Below, piece by piece: positions 31,704-40,515 of a stretch of DNA of 64,000 bases; the first letter of the stretch is position 1, and every line of letters begins with the position of its first letter. Source of the DNA: JBPOFM01 sp041391925 (GTDB taxonomy: Bacteria; Bacteroidota; Bacteroidia; Flavobacteriales; Flavobacteriaceae); assembly GCA_041391925.1 (NCBI GenBank), contig JAWKNA010000004.1:1-64000 (forward strand), given 5' to 3'. The notes beneath the pieces were generated by a model, which saw only the letters and a list, made by a program, of their open reading frames with translations, searched no databases and had not been told where the DNA came from. Both the position numbers and the translations under genes were made by a program.

Positions 31704-32300
31704 ATGATTTACGCATTTAACGGCTACATCCCAGTTGTTCACGAAAGCAGTTTTGTGCATCCCTTGGCAGCGGTGACTGGCAATGTCATCATTGGTAAAA
31801 ACTGTTACATTGGACCGGGAGCAGCCATTCGTGGCGATTGGGGACAGATTATTTTGGAAGATGGCGTCAATGTTCAGGAAAACTGTACCGTTCATATGTT
31901 TCCAGGAAAATCAATTACATTAAAGGAAAGTGCTCACGTTGGTCATGGCGCGGTCATTCACGGCGCACAATTGGGAAGAAATTGCCTTATTGGGATGAAT
32001 TCCGTCATTATGGATGATGCTGAAATCGGTGATGAATGCATCGTTGGCGCTATGAGTTTCGTAAAGGCCGAAGAGAAATTTCCGAGACGTAAATTGATAG
32101 TAGGCAATCCGGCGAAAGCCATCAAAGATATTTCAGATGAGATGATTGCCTGGAAAACCAAAGGCACACAGCTGTATCAGCAATTACCAGCAGAATGTCA
32201 CGACACATTGCGTATGGTTGAACCTTTGCGGGAAGTACCTGAAAATATGAAAATGCAGGAAGGAATGTATGATACGTTGAGAGAATTTATGAAACAATAG
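31704..32300 (+). CDS. paaY: left-handed beta-helix hexapeptide protein PaaY (gamma-carbonic anhydrase type thioesterase)
   Basis: 198 residues from ATG 31704 (MIYAFNGYIPVVHESSFVHP); an upstream ATG would translate the repeat tract and is rejected. Hexapeptide repeats (VIIGKNCYIGPGAAIRGDWG, AEIGDECIVGAMSFV) and the zinc His ligands in HMFPG and HVGHGAVIHG fit PaaY, a thioesterase that clears dead-end CoA esters of the pathway. Last gene with a paa function here. Confidence 0.9.
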   Translation: MIYAFNGYIPVVHESSFVHPLAAVTGNVIIGKNCYIGPGAAIRGDWGQIILEDGVNVQENCTVHMFPGKSITLKESAHVGHGAVIHGAQLGRNCLIGMNSVIMDDAEIGDECIVGAMSFVKAEEKFPRRKLIVGNPAKAIKDISDEMIAWKTKGTQLYQQLPAECHDTLRMVEPLREVPENMKMQEGMYDTLREFMKQ

Positions 32301-32430
32301 TTGGGCGTTACCACAAGGGTCAGGCTTTCGGCAGTCGCTCTCTGCGAGGAGCTCCAACAATGCCTCAAATGCCAAGCATTCACGAGCTCATATTTATCAA
32401 ATAATATGGAGCGAGAAATCCTTAACGCAG
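32301..32430 (+). repeat. dispersed repeat R2, longer version of R1
   Basis: Same orientation and ends as R1 (GGGCGTTACC to ATCCTTAACGCAG). 39 bases (32328-32366) are identical to R1. About 50 extra bases lie between ATGCCTC and ATCCTTAACG, with their own imperfect palindrome (ACGAGCTCATAT and ATATGGAGCG). Located between paaY and the E2 gene. Confidence 0.85.
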
Positions 32431-32462
32431 CTTGGAACTGAAAAAGAAAATTAAAATATAAA

Positions 32463-33761
32463 ATGTCAAAATTTGACTTAAAAATGCCCAAAATGGGCGA
32501 GAGTATAACAGAAGGCACCATCATCAACTGGCTGGTCAACGAAGGCGACAGTTTTGAGGAAGGCGATATCCTTTTGGAAGTCGCCACAGATAAAGTGGAC
32601 AACGAAGTCCCTGCACCAGCTGCAGGAACCTTGAAGAAAACACTTTTCAAAGCAAAAGACGTTGTACCTGTTGGAGAGATAATTGCACTTCTTGAAGTTG
32701 CAGAAGGAGCTCAATCTAAAAAAGAAACCGTCATTCCGAGCGAAGCGAAGGAATCTCATCAAGAAAAAACAAAGGTTACTAAACCAAAACCGATGTCTAG
32801 CCCTTCAAGCTCAACTTCATATTCAGTTTCAAATTCTAACACGTTTTTTTCCCCATTAATCCAAAAAATAGCAAAGGAACAACATATCAGTTTTGAAGAG
32901 TTGGCAAGAATTCCAGCAACAGGAAATGAAGGCAGATTGCGTAAAAGTGACGTGTTCGCTTATATCGAAGATGGTCGTCCATATAAGTTTGCCCAACAAG
33001 TGCAACAAGACCCGACAGCATATCGAATTCCGCAGCTGAATTTAGACAAGGGCACCGGAAAAATCATCAAGATGGACCGAATGCGGCAGATGATTGCCGA
33101 CCATATGGTGTATTCCAAACACACATCGCCGCACGTCACAGCCAATGTGGAAGCCGATTTGACTGATATGGTCAATTGGAGGAATGCCAATAAGGAAGCG
33201 TTTCAGAAGAAATACAATGAGAAATTGACCTTCACACCTTTGTTTGTGGAAGCTGTAGCAAAAGCTATTAAAGATTTTCCGAATATCAATGCTTCTGTTG
33301 ATGGTGAACATATCATCGTAAAAGAGAACATCAATATTGGGATGGCGACTGCTTTGCCAAGTGGAAATCTGATTGTTCCCGTTGTGAAAAACGCTGACCA
33401 GAAAGATTTAAAATCATTGGCAGAAAATGTGAACGAGCTGGCCACTAAAGCGCGAGACAACAAATTGGCCGCCGATGACATCAAAGGAAGCACTTTTACG
33501 ATTTCGAATGTTGGAACCTTTGGAAGTGTGATGGGAACTCCTATTATCAATCAACCGGAAGTGGCCATTTTGGCATTGGGAATTATCAAAAAACGTGCTG
33601 AAGTCATTGAAACTGAAAAAGGAGATGAGATTGCTATAAGAAGTATGATGTATCTGTCACTGTCATTTGACCATCGTGTTGTGGATGGTTATTTGGGAGG
33701 CAGTTTTTTAAGACGTGTTGCCGATTACCTTGAACAATTTGATGTAAAAAGAAAAATTTGA
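32463..33761 (+). CDS. 2-oxoacid dehydrogenase complex E2 (dihydrolipoyl acyltransferase), branched-chain type
   Basis: 432 residues. Lipoyl domain 1-78 with the lipoylated Lys44 in VATDKVDNEVP; a Pro/Ser/Lys-rich linker; peripheral-subunit-binding domain near 130-165 (FFSPLIQKIAKEQHISFEEL); catalytic domain to the end with the His-Asp active site in LSFDHRVVDGYLGG. Transfers the acyl group from E1 to CoA. Together with the fused E1 that follows it probably forms the branched-chain 2-oxoacid dehydrogenase. No E3 gene is nearby. Confidence 0.9.
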   Translation: MSKFDLKMPKMGESITEGTIINWLVNEGDSFEEGDILLEVATDKVDNEVPAPAAGTLKKTLFKAKDVVPVGEIIALLEVAEGAQSKKETVIPSEAKESHQEKTKVTKPKPMSSPSSSTSYSVSNSNTFFSPLIQKIAKEQHISFEELARIPATGNEGRLRKSDVFAYIEDGRPYKFAQQVQQDPTAYRIPQLNLDKGTGKIIKMDRMRQMIADHMVYSKHTSPHVTANVEADLTDMVNWRNANKEAFQKKYNEKLTFTPLFVEAVAKAIKDFPNINASVDGEHIIVKENINIGMATALPSGNLIVPVVKNADQKDLKSLAENVNELATKARDNKLAADDIKGSTFTISNVGTFGSVMGTPIINQPEVAILALGIIKKRAEVIETEKGDEIAIRSMMYLSLSFDHRVVDGYLGGSFLRRVADYLEQFDVKRKI

Positions 33762-33771
33762 TTTACGCAGA

Positions 33772-33799
33772 CCTGTCAGGTTTTTGAAAACCTGACAGG
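33772..33799. repeat. 13-base perfect hairpin
   Basis: CCTGTCAGGTTTT and AAAACCTGACAGG form a perfect stem with a two-base spacer. It lies 11 bases after the E2 stop and just before R3. It could attenuate transcription between E2 and E1 or be a mobile palindrome. No T run follows. Confidence 0.7.
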
Positions 33800-33805
33800 C
33801 CTTAA

Positions 33806-33889
33806 GCCCAATTTAGCGTTAGGGATTGAAGCGGCATCCTTTTTTGTTTTTCACAAAAAAGATATAGCGGAAAGCCCGCCCGAACGCCC
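33806..33889 (-). repeat. dispersed repeat R3, inverted relative to R1 and R2
   Basis: Read on the minus strand it starts GGGCGTTCGGGCGGGCTT and ends with CAATCCCTAACGC, matching the plan of R1 and R2 (GGGCGTT, then GGCTxTC/TTTCCGC, then ATCCxTAACGC) with a different middle containing a TTTTTTGTGAAAAACAAAAAA hairpin. It sits 12 bases before the E1 start. Confidence 0.7.
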
Positions 33890-33901
33890 AAAAAGATATA
33901 A

Positions 33902-35962
33902 ATGAATAAGTTAACCAAAGATATTCTCAAAAAAGGATTTACCAACCTCTGTACAGCAAAAGCGATGGCGGAACTGTACGAGGCAAATTTTAAGGAAGTT
34001 TCAAAATATGTGCACGCAACTTCACGCGGGCACGAAGCGATACAGACTGCGGTTGGATTGCAGTTGTTACCGCAAGATTTCGCCTATCCATACTATCGCG
34101 ATGATGCGATGCTGTTGGCTTTCGGAATGAAACCGTATGATTTGATGCTTCAGCTGCTAGCGAAACGCGACGACCCATTTTCTGGCGGACGCACGTATTA
34201 TTCGCATCCAAGTTTGAGAGATGACGATAAACCGAAAATTCCACATCAATCTTCTGCTACAGGTATGCAGGCGATTCCAGCTACTGGTGCAGCGATGGGA
34301 ATGCAATACAAGGAATTGCAAGGTCTCGATGATAAAAAATTGAAGGAGAAACCGCTTGTGGTTTGTTCATTGGGAGATGCGTCAGTGACTGAAGGTGAGA
34401 TTGCAGAGGCATTTCAAATGGCTACATTGAAACAGATGCCGATTTTATATTTGGTGCAGGATAATGGATGGGATATTTCTGCCAATGCCAAGGAAACACG
34501 TGCCCAAAATGCCTATGAATATGCAAAAGGATTCAATGGGCTTGACGCTATTTCTATTGATGGCGCTAACTTTATAGAGAGTTATCAAGCTATTGAAAAA
34601 GTGATTGCGACCATCCGAAAGGAGCGTCGACCATTTTTGGTGCACGCAAAAGTCCCGTTGTTGAATCATCACACATCTGGTGTGCGGATGGAATGGTATC
34701 GTGATGATTTGGACGAAGCACGTTCTCGCGACCCTTATCCCGTTTTGAAACGGCAATTGCTCGACAATGGATTTAGTGAGAATGAGATAAATGATATTGA
34801 AAAATTAGCTAAAAAGAACGTTCAAGACGATTTCGAGAAAGCAAAAAAAGCCGAAGACCCAAAACCTGAAGATTTATTTACGCACGACTTTGCACCATCT
34901 GATATTGTTGAGGAAAAAGGTGAACGTTCTCCACAAGGCGCAGATAAAGTTGTGATGGTTGACTGTGCGCTGTTTGCCGTGGAAGAGTTGATGGCGAAAC
35001 ATCCTGAATGTTTGTTGTATGGTCAGGATGTTGGTGGACGATTGGGCGGAGTTTTTCGTGAGGCCGCTACCTTGGCGCAGAAATTTGGCGATAATCGGGT
35101 GTTCAATACACCTATTCAAGAGGCATTTATTGTCGGTTCGACTGCAGGAATGAGTGCCGTTGGACTTAAACCCATTGTTGAGGTACAATTTGCTGATTAT
35201 ATTTGGCCAGGACTCAATCAGTTGTTTACCGAAGTCAGTCGCAGTTGTTATCTTTCCAACGGAAAATGGCCTGTAAGTATGATTTTGCGTGTTCCGATAG
35301 GTGCTTATGGTAGCGGTGGTCCATATCATTCATCATCGGTTGAGAGCGTGTTGACAAACATTCGAGGCATCAAAATCGCTTATCCGAGCAATGGTGCTGA
35401 CCTAAAAGGTTTGATGAAAGCCGCATATTATGACCCAAATCCGGTCGTTATTCTGGAACACAAAGGCTTGTATTGGTCCAAAGTGAAAGGGACGCAAGGT
35501 GCAACGTCTGTGGAGCCTTCTGAAGATTATGTATTGCCTTTCGGAAAAGCTTGGGTATTACAAGAAATATGGAAACAAGAAGAAAAGGAAACAGTAACCA
35601 TTGTTACTTACGGAATGGGTGTCCATTGGGCTTATAATGCCTCGGGCGAAATGGATATGCGCGACCAAATTGAAATCATCGATTTACGCACCTTGTATCC
35701 GTTGGATGAAGACACCATTATGAAATCCGTCAAGAAAACTGGCAAATGTTTGGTAGTGACCGAAGAACCTTCAAACAATAGTTTTGCAAGGGCTTTGGCA
35801 GGGAAAATTCAGGAAGAATGTTTTCAGTTTCTTGATGCACCAGTAATGACTATTGGAAGTGAAAATATGCCAGCTATTCCTTTGAATTCAACTTTGGAGC
35901 AGACGATGATTCCAAGTACGGAGAAGGTGAAGGCAAAGATAAATGAGTTACTATCTTATTGA
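33902..35962 (+). CDS. fused alpha-beta E1 of branched-chain 2-oxoacid dehydrogenase
   Basis: 686 residues. First half, E1-alpha: thiamine-diphosphate site GDASVTEGEIAEAFQMA with QDNGWDIS, and YPYYRDDAML, typical of branched-chain enzymes. Second half, E1-beta from about 345: FNTPIQEAFIVGSTAGMSAV, GPYHSSSVESVL, transketolase C-terminal domain (DLRTLYPLDEDTIMKSVKKT). Decarboxylates 2-oxoacids from Val, Leu and Ile and acylates E2. The two halves are separate genes in many bacteria. Substrate type is inferred. Confidence 0.9.
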   Translation: MNKLTKDILKKGFTNLCTAKAMAELYEANFKEVSKYVHATSRGHEAIQTAVGLQLLPQDFAYPYYRDDAMLLAFGMKPYDLMLQLLAKRDDPFSGGRTYYSHPSLRDDDKPKIPHQSSATGMQAIPATGAAMGMQYKELQGLDDKKLKEKPLVVCSLGDASVTEGEIAEAFQMATLKQMPILYLVQDNGWDISANAKETRAQNAYEYAKGFNGLDAISIDGANFIESYQAIEKVIATIRKERRPFLVHAKVPLLNHHTSGVRMEWYRDDLDEARSRDPYPVLKRQLLDNGFSENEINDIEKLAKKNVQDDFEKAKKAEDPKPEDLFTHDFAPSDIVEEKGERSPQGADKVVMVDCALFAVEELMAKHPECLLYGQDVGGRLGGVFREAATLAQKFGDNRVFNTPIQEAFIVGSTAGMSAVGLKPIVEVQFADYIWPGLNQLFTEVSRSCYLSNGKWPVSMILRVPIGAYGSGGPYHSSSVESVLTNIRGIKIAYPSNGADLKGLMKAAYYDPNPVVILEHKGLYWSKVKGTQGATSVEPSEDYVLPFGKAWVLQEIWKQEEKETVTIVTYGMGVHWAYNASGEMDMRDQIEIIDLRTLYPLDEDTIMKSVKKTGKCLVVTEEPSNNSFARALAGKIQEECFQFLDAPVMTIGSENMPAIPLNSTLEQTMIPSTEKVKAKINELLSY

Positions 35963-36023
35963 TTTGGGCTAAAACTCTTAAATATTGATGATTACATTAG
36001 CCAAAACACTAAAACTCATTATT

Positions 36024-36266
36024 ATGAAAAAAGTAATTTTTATGTCCTTTATGGCATTATTCATGGCAACGTCCTTTACGTCTTGTAGAGATAAGACCGA
36101 AAAAGAAAAAGTAATGGAAGAGATGAAAGACAACGATGCCGAAGTGAAAGTGAACGAGGATGGCGACAAGATAAAAATGGAAACCGAAGACAAAAAGGTT
36201 AAAATTAAGGAAGATGAAAACGGAGACGTGACCATCAAGGAGAAAACTAAAAACGACGATAATTAA
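36024..36266 (+). CDS. small charged lipoprotein
   Basis: 80 residues from the ATG at 36024; the ATG at 35985 would add 13 residues upstream of a complete signal sequence. Lipobox region MATSFTSC-RDK, then a very hydrophilic Lys/Glu/Asp chain with pseudo-repeats (KVNEDGDKIKMETEDKKVKI, KEDENGDVTIKEK) likely forming short beta strands. Function not recognised. Followed by a terminator at 36271. Confidence 0.75.
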   Translation: MKKVIFMSFMALFMATSFTSCRDKTEKEKVMEEMKDNDAEVKVNEDGDKIKMETEDKKVKIKEDENGDVTIKEKTKNDDN

Positions 36267-36270
36267 ATTT

Positions 36271-36303
36271 AAAAAAGCGGTTCTTTCGAGAGCCGTTTTT
36301 TTT
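36271..36303. terminator. bidirectional terminator
   Basis: AAAAAAGCGGTTCT, loop TTCG, AGAGCCGTTTTTTTT. The stem includes two G-T pairs, with an A run before and a T run after. It ends the lipoprotein gene (+) and the GHMP kinase gene (-), whose stop overlaps the T run. Confidence 0.8.
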
Positions 36304-37222
36304 ATTTAATCAATTGAGAATAATTTAATATAGTTTCAAATCCTCTTGATTTAAAATAATCAGAAGGGTTTTCTTTTGATGCCACCATCACAAAATCGCC
36401 ACCCCAAGCACCCAAGCTTTTAATGGCTCCTTGAAAATCGGGAAACAGCAATTCTTTTATGGGTTTCAGTTTGATGATGTTTGAAATGAGTTGTTCGTGG
36501 TCATCCATCAAATCTTGAAAATCGTTCAAATTGTCACAATCAATCATCTTTAATGTGATATCATTGATTTTTGAAATTTCCTTTGAAATATCAGACGTGT
36601 TGTTTTTGTAATGTGCTATCCCATCACGGCTATTCTGTTTTTTATTGAGATATAAAAAATAAAGATGCGTTTTAAAGGGAGGATTGAAATTCACTTCGGT
36701 TACTTTCGGTTTTTTGGTAATCAATTGATACGTTATGGGTATGTCGTGCTGTGCGCACGCAATGTCGTAGCCACTTCCCCCAAATGTTTTCTCCAGTAAT
36801 TTATAGGCATCAACGTTCACCCAATCCGCAATATTGTTAATTAAAGTTGATGAAGTTCCTAATCCCCATTTTTTTGGAAAATCCAATTTTGTGGTTATCA
36901 CATAGCCTTTTCCTGATTGAAGAAATTCGGGATTAAGCTGTTTAGTTACATCCAAAATCTGAACAACCCTTTGTGAAATTTCATTTAGATGATTTTGTGT
37001 TTCGGATTTAAGGTCTTTTATTGAAAAAACATCTTCAAACCAGAGTTCTCCTTTTTCGTCATAACTTTTCCAAATGATTTTTGATTCTGAAATAGGTTCA
37101 ACTTTTATGGATTGACCAAATTTTGTTGGTACAGCAAGCGAAAGTGCACCGTCGAGAACCACATATTCTCCGGTGAGCAATAATTTACCATTGCTGTAAA
37201 AGGTTTTGGGTTCAGAGTTCAA
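36302..37222 (-). CDS. GHMP kinase (mevalonate-pathway type)
   Basis: 306 residues. Glycine-rich ATP motif in KKWGLGTSSTLINNIADW (about 110-127), an N-terminal GKLLLTGEYVVLDGALSLAV block and FGGSGYDIACAQHDIPITY near 150. The adjacent class II HMG-CoA reductase, 52 bases upstream on the same strand, suggests mevalonate kinase or phosphomevalonate kinase. The GEYVVLDGA and GSGYDIA motifs lean to the mevalonate-type kinases, but the exact substrate cannot be decided. Confidence 0.8.
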   Translation of the reverse strand: MNSEPKTFYSNGKLLLTGEYVVLDGALSLAVPTKFGQSIKVEPISESKIIWKSYDEKGELWFEDVFSIKDLKSETQNHLNEISQRVVQILDVTKQLNPEFLQSGKGYVITTKLDFPKKWGLGTSSTLINNIADWVNVDAYKLLEKTFGGSGYDIACAQHDIPITYQLITKKPKVTEVNFNPPFKTHLYFLYLNKKQNSRDGIAHYKNNTSDISKEISKINDITLKMIDCDNLNDFQDLMDDHEQLISNIIKLKPIKELLFPDFQGAIKSLGAWGGDFVMVASKENPSDYFKSRGFETILNYSQLIK

Positions 37223-37274
37223 AATTCAAAGTTTAAAGTTACGAATTGCATAGTCTTTGGAATTGGGCGCTTGA

Positions 37275-38603
37275 TTATTGCAATTTTAACTTTCTTAATT
37301 CGCAAAGCGCTTCTTCCACTGCATGATGCGTTACCACATTCGTCTTAAAATGCTCGACGATTTTTTCTTTTTCATCGTTGGTGGCTTGCAATTGGTTCAG
37401 CATATTCATCAAGTGCATTTTCATATGTCCTTGCTGAATTCCTGTTGTTGTCAAAGATTTGATGGCAGCAAAATTTTGAGCCAAGCCTGCAACCGCCACT
37501 ATTTGCATCAACTCCTTTGCGGTTGGTTTTTGGAGCATTTCAAGAGCTAATTTCGCCAATGGATGTAAGCTTGTCAAACCACCAATAGTTCCCAATGCCA
37601 ATGGAATTTCCATCCAAAATCTGAAAATGTCATCTTTGATTTCCGCATGCGTCAAACTGCTATAAGTTCCGTCTTTGGAGGCATATGCATGAACGCCAGC
37701 TTCCACGGCTCTAAAGTCATTGCCTGTGGCCAGAACGACGGCATCAATCCCGTTCATGATTCCTTTGTTGTGTGTCACAGCTCTGTAAGGCTCTATCTCG
37801 GCGATGCGAACTGCTTGAACAAATTTTTCTGCAAATTCCATCGGATTTTTAATATCGTTATCCTTTAAGTCATCAACCTTACAAGAAACTTCAGCCCTTA
37901 CTAAACAATCAGGAACATAATTGGAAAGAATGCTCATCACCACTTGGATGTTTTTTTCCGTTTCTGAAAAGCCATCATAATATTTTGCTTCGGTTTGCAA
38001 GGTTGAGGCAAACTGTTCCAAGCACGAGTTTATAAAATTGGCACCCATTGCATCCAGGGTTTCAAAGGTGGCATGAAGCTGATAATAATTTTGAAGTTTA
38101 TTAGTTTTGTCTTTTAATTGTATGTCCAAAATTCCACCGCCACGTTTTTGCATACTTCCAGTAATGGATTCTGTATCAGCGAATAACTTTGGCTTCACTT
38201 TTTGAAAAAATCGATTCAATATATCGATTTCTCCAGTATAGATAAAATGTACTTGACCTATTTTAGTGGTAGAAATCACTTCAGCTTTAAAACCGCCTCG
38301 GTCCAACCAGAATTTCGCTGCTTTGCTCGCTGCCGCTACCACAGAACTTTCCTCTATGGTCATTGGTACGGTGTAAAGCGTTCCGTTAATCAAGAAGTTG
38401 GGTGCAACACCTAATGGCAAATAATAATTAGTAATGGTATTTTCGACAAATTCGTCATGCAATTGTTGAAGCTTTTCATCGTCGTTCCAATATTGCTTTA
38501 AGATGTTTTTGGCGGTTTGTTTTTCATCAAAATAAGTATCAACAATCCAAGCGATTTTTTCGGATTTTGACAATTTTGAAAAGCCAGTTATGGGTTTATT
38601 CAT
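37275..38603 (-). CDS. hydroxymethylglutaryl-CoA reductase, class II
   Basis: 442 residues. Family blocks: LPLGVAPNFLINGTLYTVPM and EESSVVAAASKAAKFW (about 70-90), DAMGANFINSCLEQFAS, NKGIMNGIDAVVLATGNDFR (catalytic Lys and Asp) and C-terminal MKMHLMN with the expected His. Class II enzymes are often called degradative, but in Flavobacteria the same type supplies isoprenoid precursors by the mevalonate route, consistent with the neighbouring GHMP kinase and the prenyl synthase at 6 kb. Confidence 0.93.
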   Translation of the reverse strand: MNKPITGFSKLSKSEKIAWIVDTYFDEKQTAKNILKQYWNDDEKLQQLHDEFVENTITNYYLPLGVAPNFLINGTLYTVPMTIEESSVVAAASKAAKFWLDRGGFKAEVISTTKIGQVHFIYTGEIDILNRFFQKVKPKLFADTESITGSMQKRGGGILDIQLKDKTNKLQNYYQLHATFETLDAMGANFINSCLEQFASTLQTEAKYYDGFSETEKNIQVVMSILSNYVPDCLVRAEVSCKVDDLKDNDIKNPMEFAEKFVQAVRIAEIEPYRAVTHNKGIMNGIDAVVLATGNDFRAVEAGVHAYASKDGTYSSLTHAEIKDDIFRFWMEIPLALGTIGGLTSLHPLAKLALEMLQKPTAKELMQIVAVAGLAQNFAAIKSLTTTGIQQGHMKMHLMNMLNQLQATNDEKEKIVEHFKTNVVTHHAVEEALCELRKLKLQ

Positions 38604-38622
38604 GGAATTTTGAATCTGATAA

Positions 38623-38630
38623 CAAAGATA
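38623..38630 (-). promoter_or_regulatory. -7 box of the HMG-CoA reductase gene
   Basis: CAAAGATA reads TATCTTTG on the minus strand, an exact TAnnTTTG match about 20 bases before the start at 38603. No TTG at ideal -33 spacing. Confidence 0.45.
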
Positions 38631-38676
38631 CTACCTTGGTACGAATATTGTGCGACAAATCTCAAGATTGCGCATT

Positions 38677-38692
38677 TAACTATCAATAGTTA
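38677..38692. promoter_or_regulatory. perfect 16-base inverted repeat, candidate operator
   Basis: TAACTAT, CA, ATAGTTA lies in the 277-base divergent region between the HMG-CoA reductase and peptide transporter genes, near the expected upstream edge of the reductase promoter. The rest of 38693-38880 is AT-rich with no further recognisable site. Confidence 0.35.
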
Positions 38693-38880
38693 GTGTTTTT
38701 GCATTATTTTTAGTAAACTTGGCAAGATTTTGCTGAAAATTCACTGGAAATATATTCATTCAAAACGCTCTTGAATTTAACTATGTAAAATTGATGTATT
38801 TATGAAGTCAATATAGCATTGATTAATAAATTAAGTGCATTAAATATCACGGAATCACTACTAACTAAATTAAATTAAAT

Positions 38881-40449
38881 ATGAATTTTGTTTTAGGACT
38901 ACTTATTGTTGGATGGATTTTTTGCCTTATTTGGATACCTTTAATTATCAAAGCAAATTGGAAAACACATCCTAGAGCTCTATTTGTTTGTTTTTTTGCT
39001 GAAATGTGGGAACGTTTCTCCTATTATGGAATGAGAGCATTGTTGACCTTATATATGGTAAAAGTTGTTTTCCAGCAAATTTCAAGCGGAGAAGCTGATG
39101 TAAAATCTCTCGCTATTTACGGGTCATACACAGCATCCATTTATTTGGGGCCAATTATAGGAGGGATGATGGCTGATAAATATTTAGGCTTCAGAAAAGC
39201 AATATTATTGGGTGGTATGCTTATAAGTCTTGGACACATTGTATTGGCGGCTCAAGGATTGGTGGCGGAAACCAATGAACTATTCTTTTTTATCGCATTG
39301 TCATTTATTGTTGTAGGTACTGGATATTTCAAACCTAATATATCTAGTTTCTTGGGCAAATTCTATGAAAAGGATGATCCGAGAAAGGATTCTGCTTATA
39401 ATATTTTTTATATGGGTATTAATGTAGGTGCATTTCTTTCGGCACTTACTTGTGGATATTTGGGAGAAGAAGTTGGGTGGCATTGGGGATTTGGTCTTGC
39501 AGGAATAGGAATGATTGTCGGTCTAATTGTTTTTTGGATTAACTTAAAGCATTTTGGTGATGAAGGTCTCGTTCCTGATGAAAAATATAGTAAAGGAAAT
39601 GCTTTTGCAGGTATAAGTATTAATAATGTTATTATATTTTTAAGTTTTATAGCTGTCCCTTTATGGGCCTTGTTGTTTAACCATGATATAGTGTTTAAAT
39701 ATGGACTTACTAGTATAACAATAATTGTACTATTATATCTTATCTACCTTAGTAACAAATACGAAAACGGGTCACGTCTATTAGTTGTATTGATTTTGTT
39801 TGTATTCCATGCGATGTTTTGGGCTTTATTTGAACAAGCTGGAGGGACATTGACTTTAATTACGGATCGATTTGTGGATAGGTCTATTGGAGATTCTGAA
39901 GTACCTGCCTCACAGTTTCAGGCCTTAAATGCTTTTTTCATTATTATTTTTGCTCCGGCCTACTCTTGGCTTTGGATGAAATTGAATAAACTTAAAAAAG
40001 AACCAAGTACACCAATGAAGTTTGTTTATTCATTGGTGTTATTGGCTATTGGATTTTTGATAATTGTTTTAGGTGCAAAATCGGCAATGGCTTCAGGCGA
40101 AAAGATAATGGTTTGGGCAATCATTTTTATGTACTTGTTTCATACTTTGGGAGAGTTGTGTTTGTCACCAGTTGGTTTGTCAATGATTACTAAACTCTCT
40201 CCTAAAGATATTGTAGGTTTTACAATGGGTGTATGGTTTTTATCATATTCTGTAGGTAATAAAGTAGCTACTGAGATTGGTAAGCTGATAAGCGTAGGAG
40301 ATATTCAAGAAAATGATTCGATGTCTCAACAGATTAGCCCATATGTGGACGTATATCTCCAATGGGGCGTTTATGTTGTATTAGGATGTGCACTACTCTT
40401 ATTGCTATTGGTGCCATTGTTAAAAAGACTTATGAAAGGAATTCACTAG
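38881..40449 (+). CDS. proton-dependent oligopeptide transporter (POT/PTR2), MFS
   Basis: 522 residues, about 14 membrane helices. POT signature FFAEMWERFSYYGMRALLTL (about 35-54) with the ExxER motif, and PTR2 motif 2 VGTGYFKPNISSFLGKFYE (about 144). FEQAGGTL is the helix 7 proton/peptide motif. Imports di- and tripeptides with protons across the inner membrane. A divergent paralogue follows directly. Confidence 0.93.
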   Translation: MNFVLGLLIVGWIFCLIWIPLIIKANWKTHPRALFVCFFAEMWERFSYYGMRALLTLYMVKVVFQQISSGEADVKSLAIYGSYTASIYLGPIIGGMMADKYLGFRKAILLGGMLISLGHIVLAAQGLVAETNELFFFIALSFIVVGTGYFKPNISSFLGKFYEKDDPRKDSAYNIFYMGINVGAFLSALTCGYLGEEVGWHWGFGLAGIGMIVGLIVFWINLKHFGDEGLVPDEKYSKGNAFAGISINNVIIFLSFIAVPLWALLFNHDIVFKYGLTSITIIVLLYLIYLSNKYENGSRLLVVLILFVFHAMFWALFEQAGGTLTLITDRFVDRSIGDSEVPASQFQALNAFFIIIFAPAYSWLWMKLNKLKKEPSTPMKFVYSLVLLAIGFLIIVLGAKSAMASGEKIMVWAIIFMYLFHTLGELCLSPVGLSMITKLSPKDIVGFTMGVWFLSYSVGNKVATEIGKLISVGDIQENDSMSQQISPYVDVYLQWGVYVVLGCALLLLLLVPLLKRLMKGIH

Positions 40450-40515
40450 AAAATAGTGTATCGGGATAAATAATTAATTAAATAGAATTGCTATCTAAAT
40501 TATAATACTGAATTT

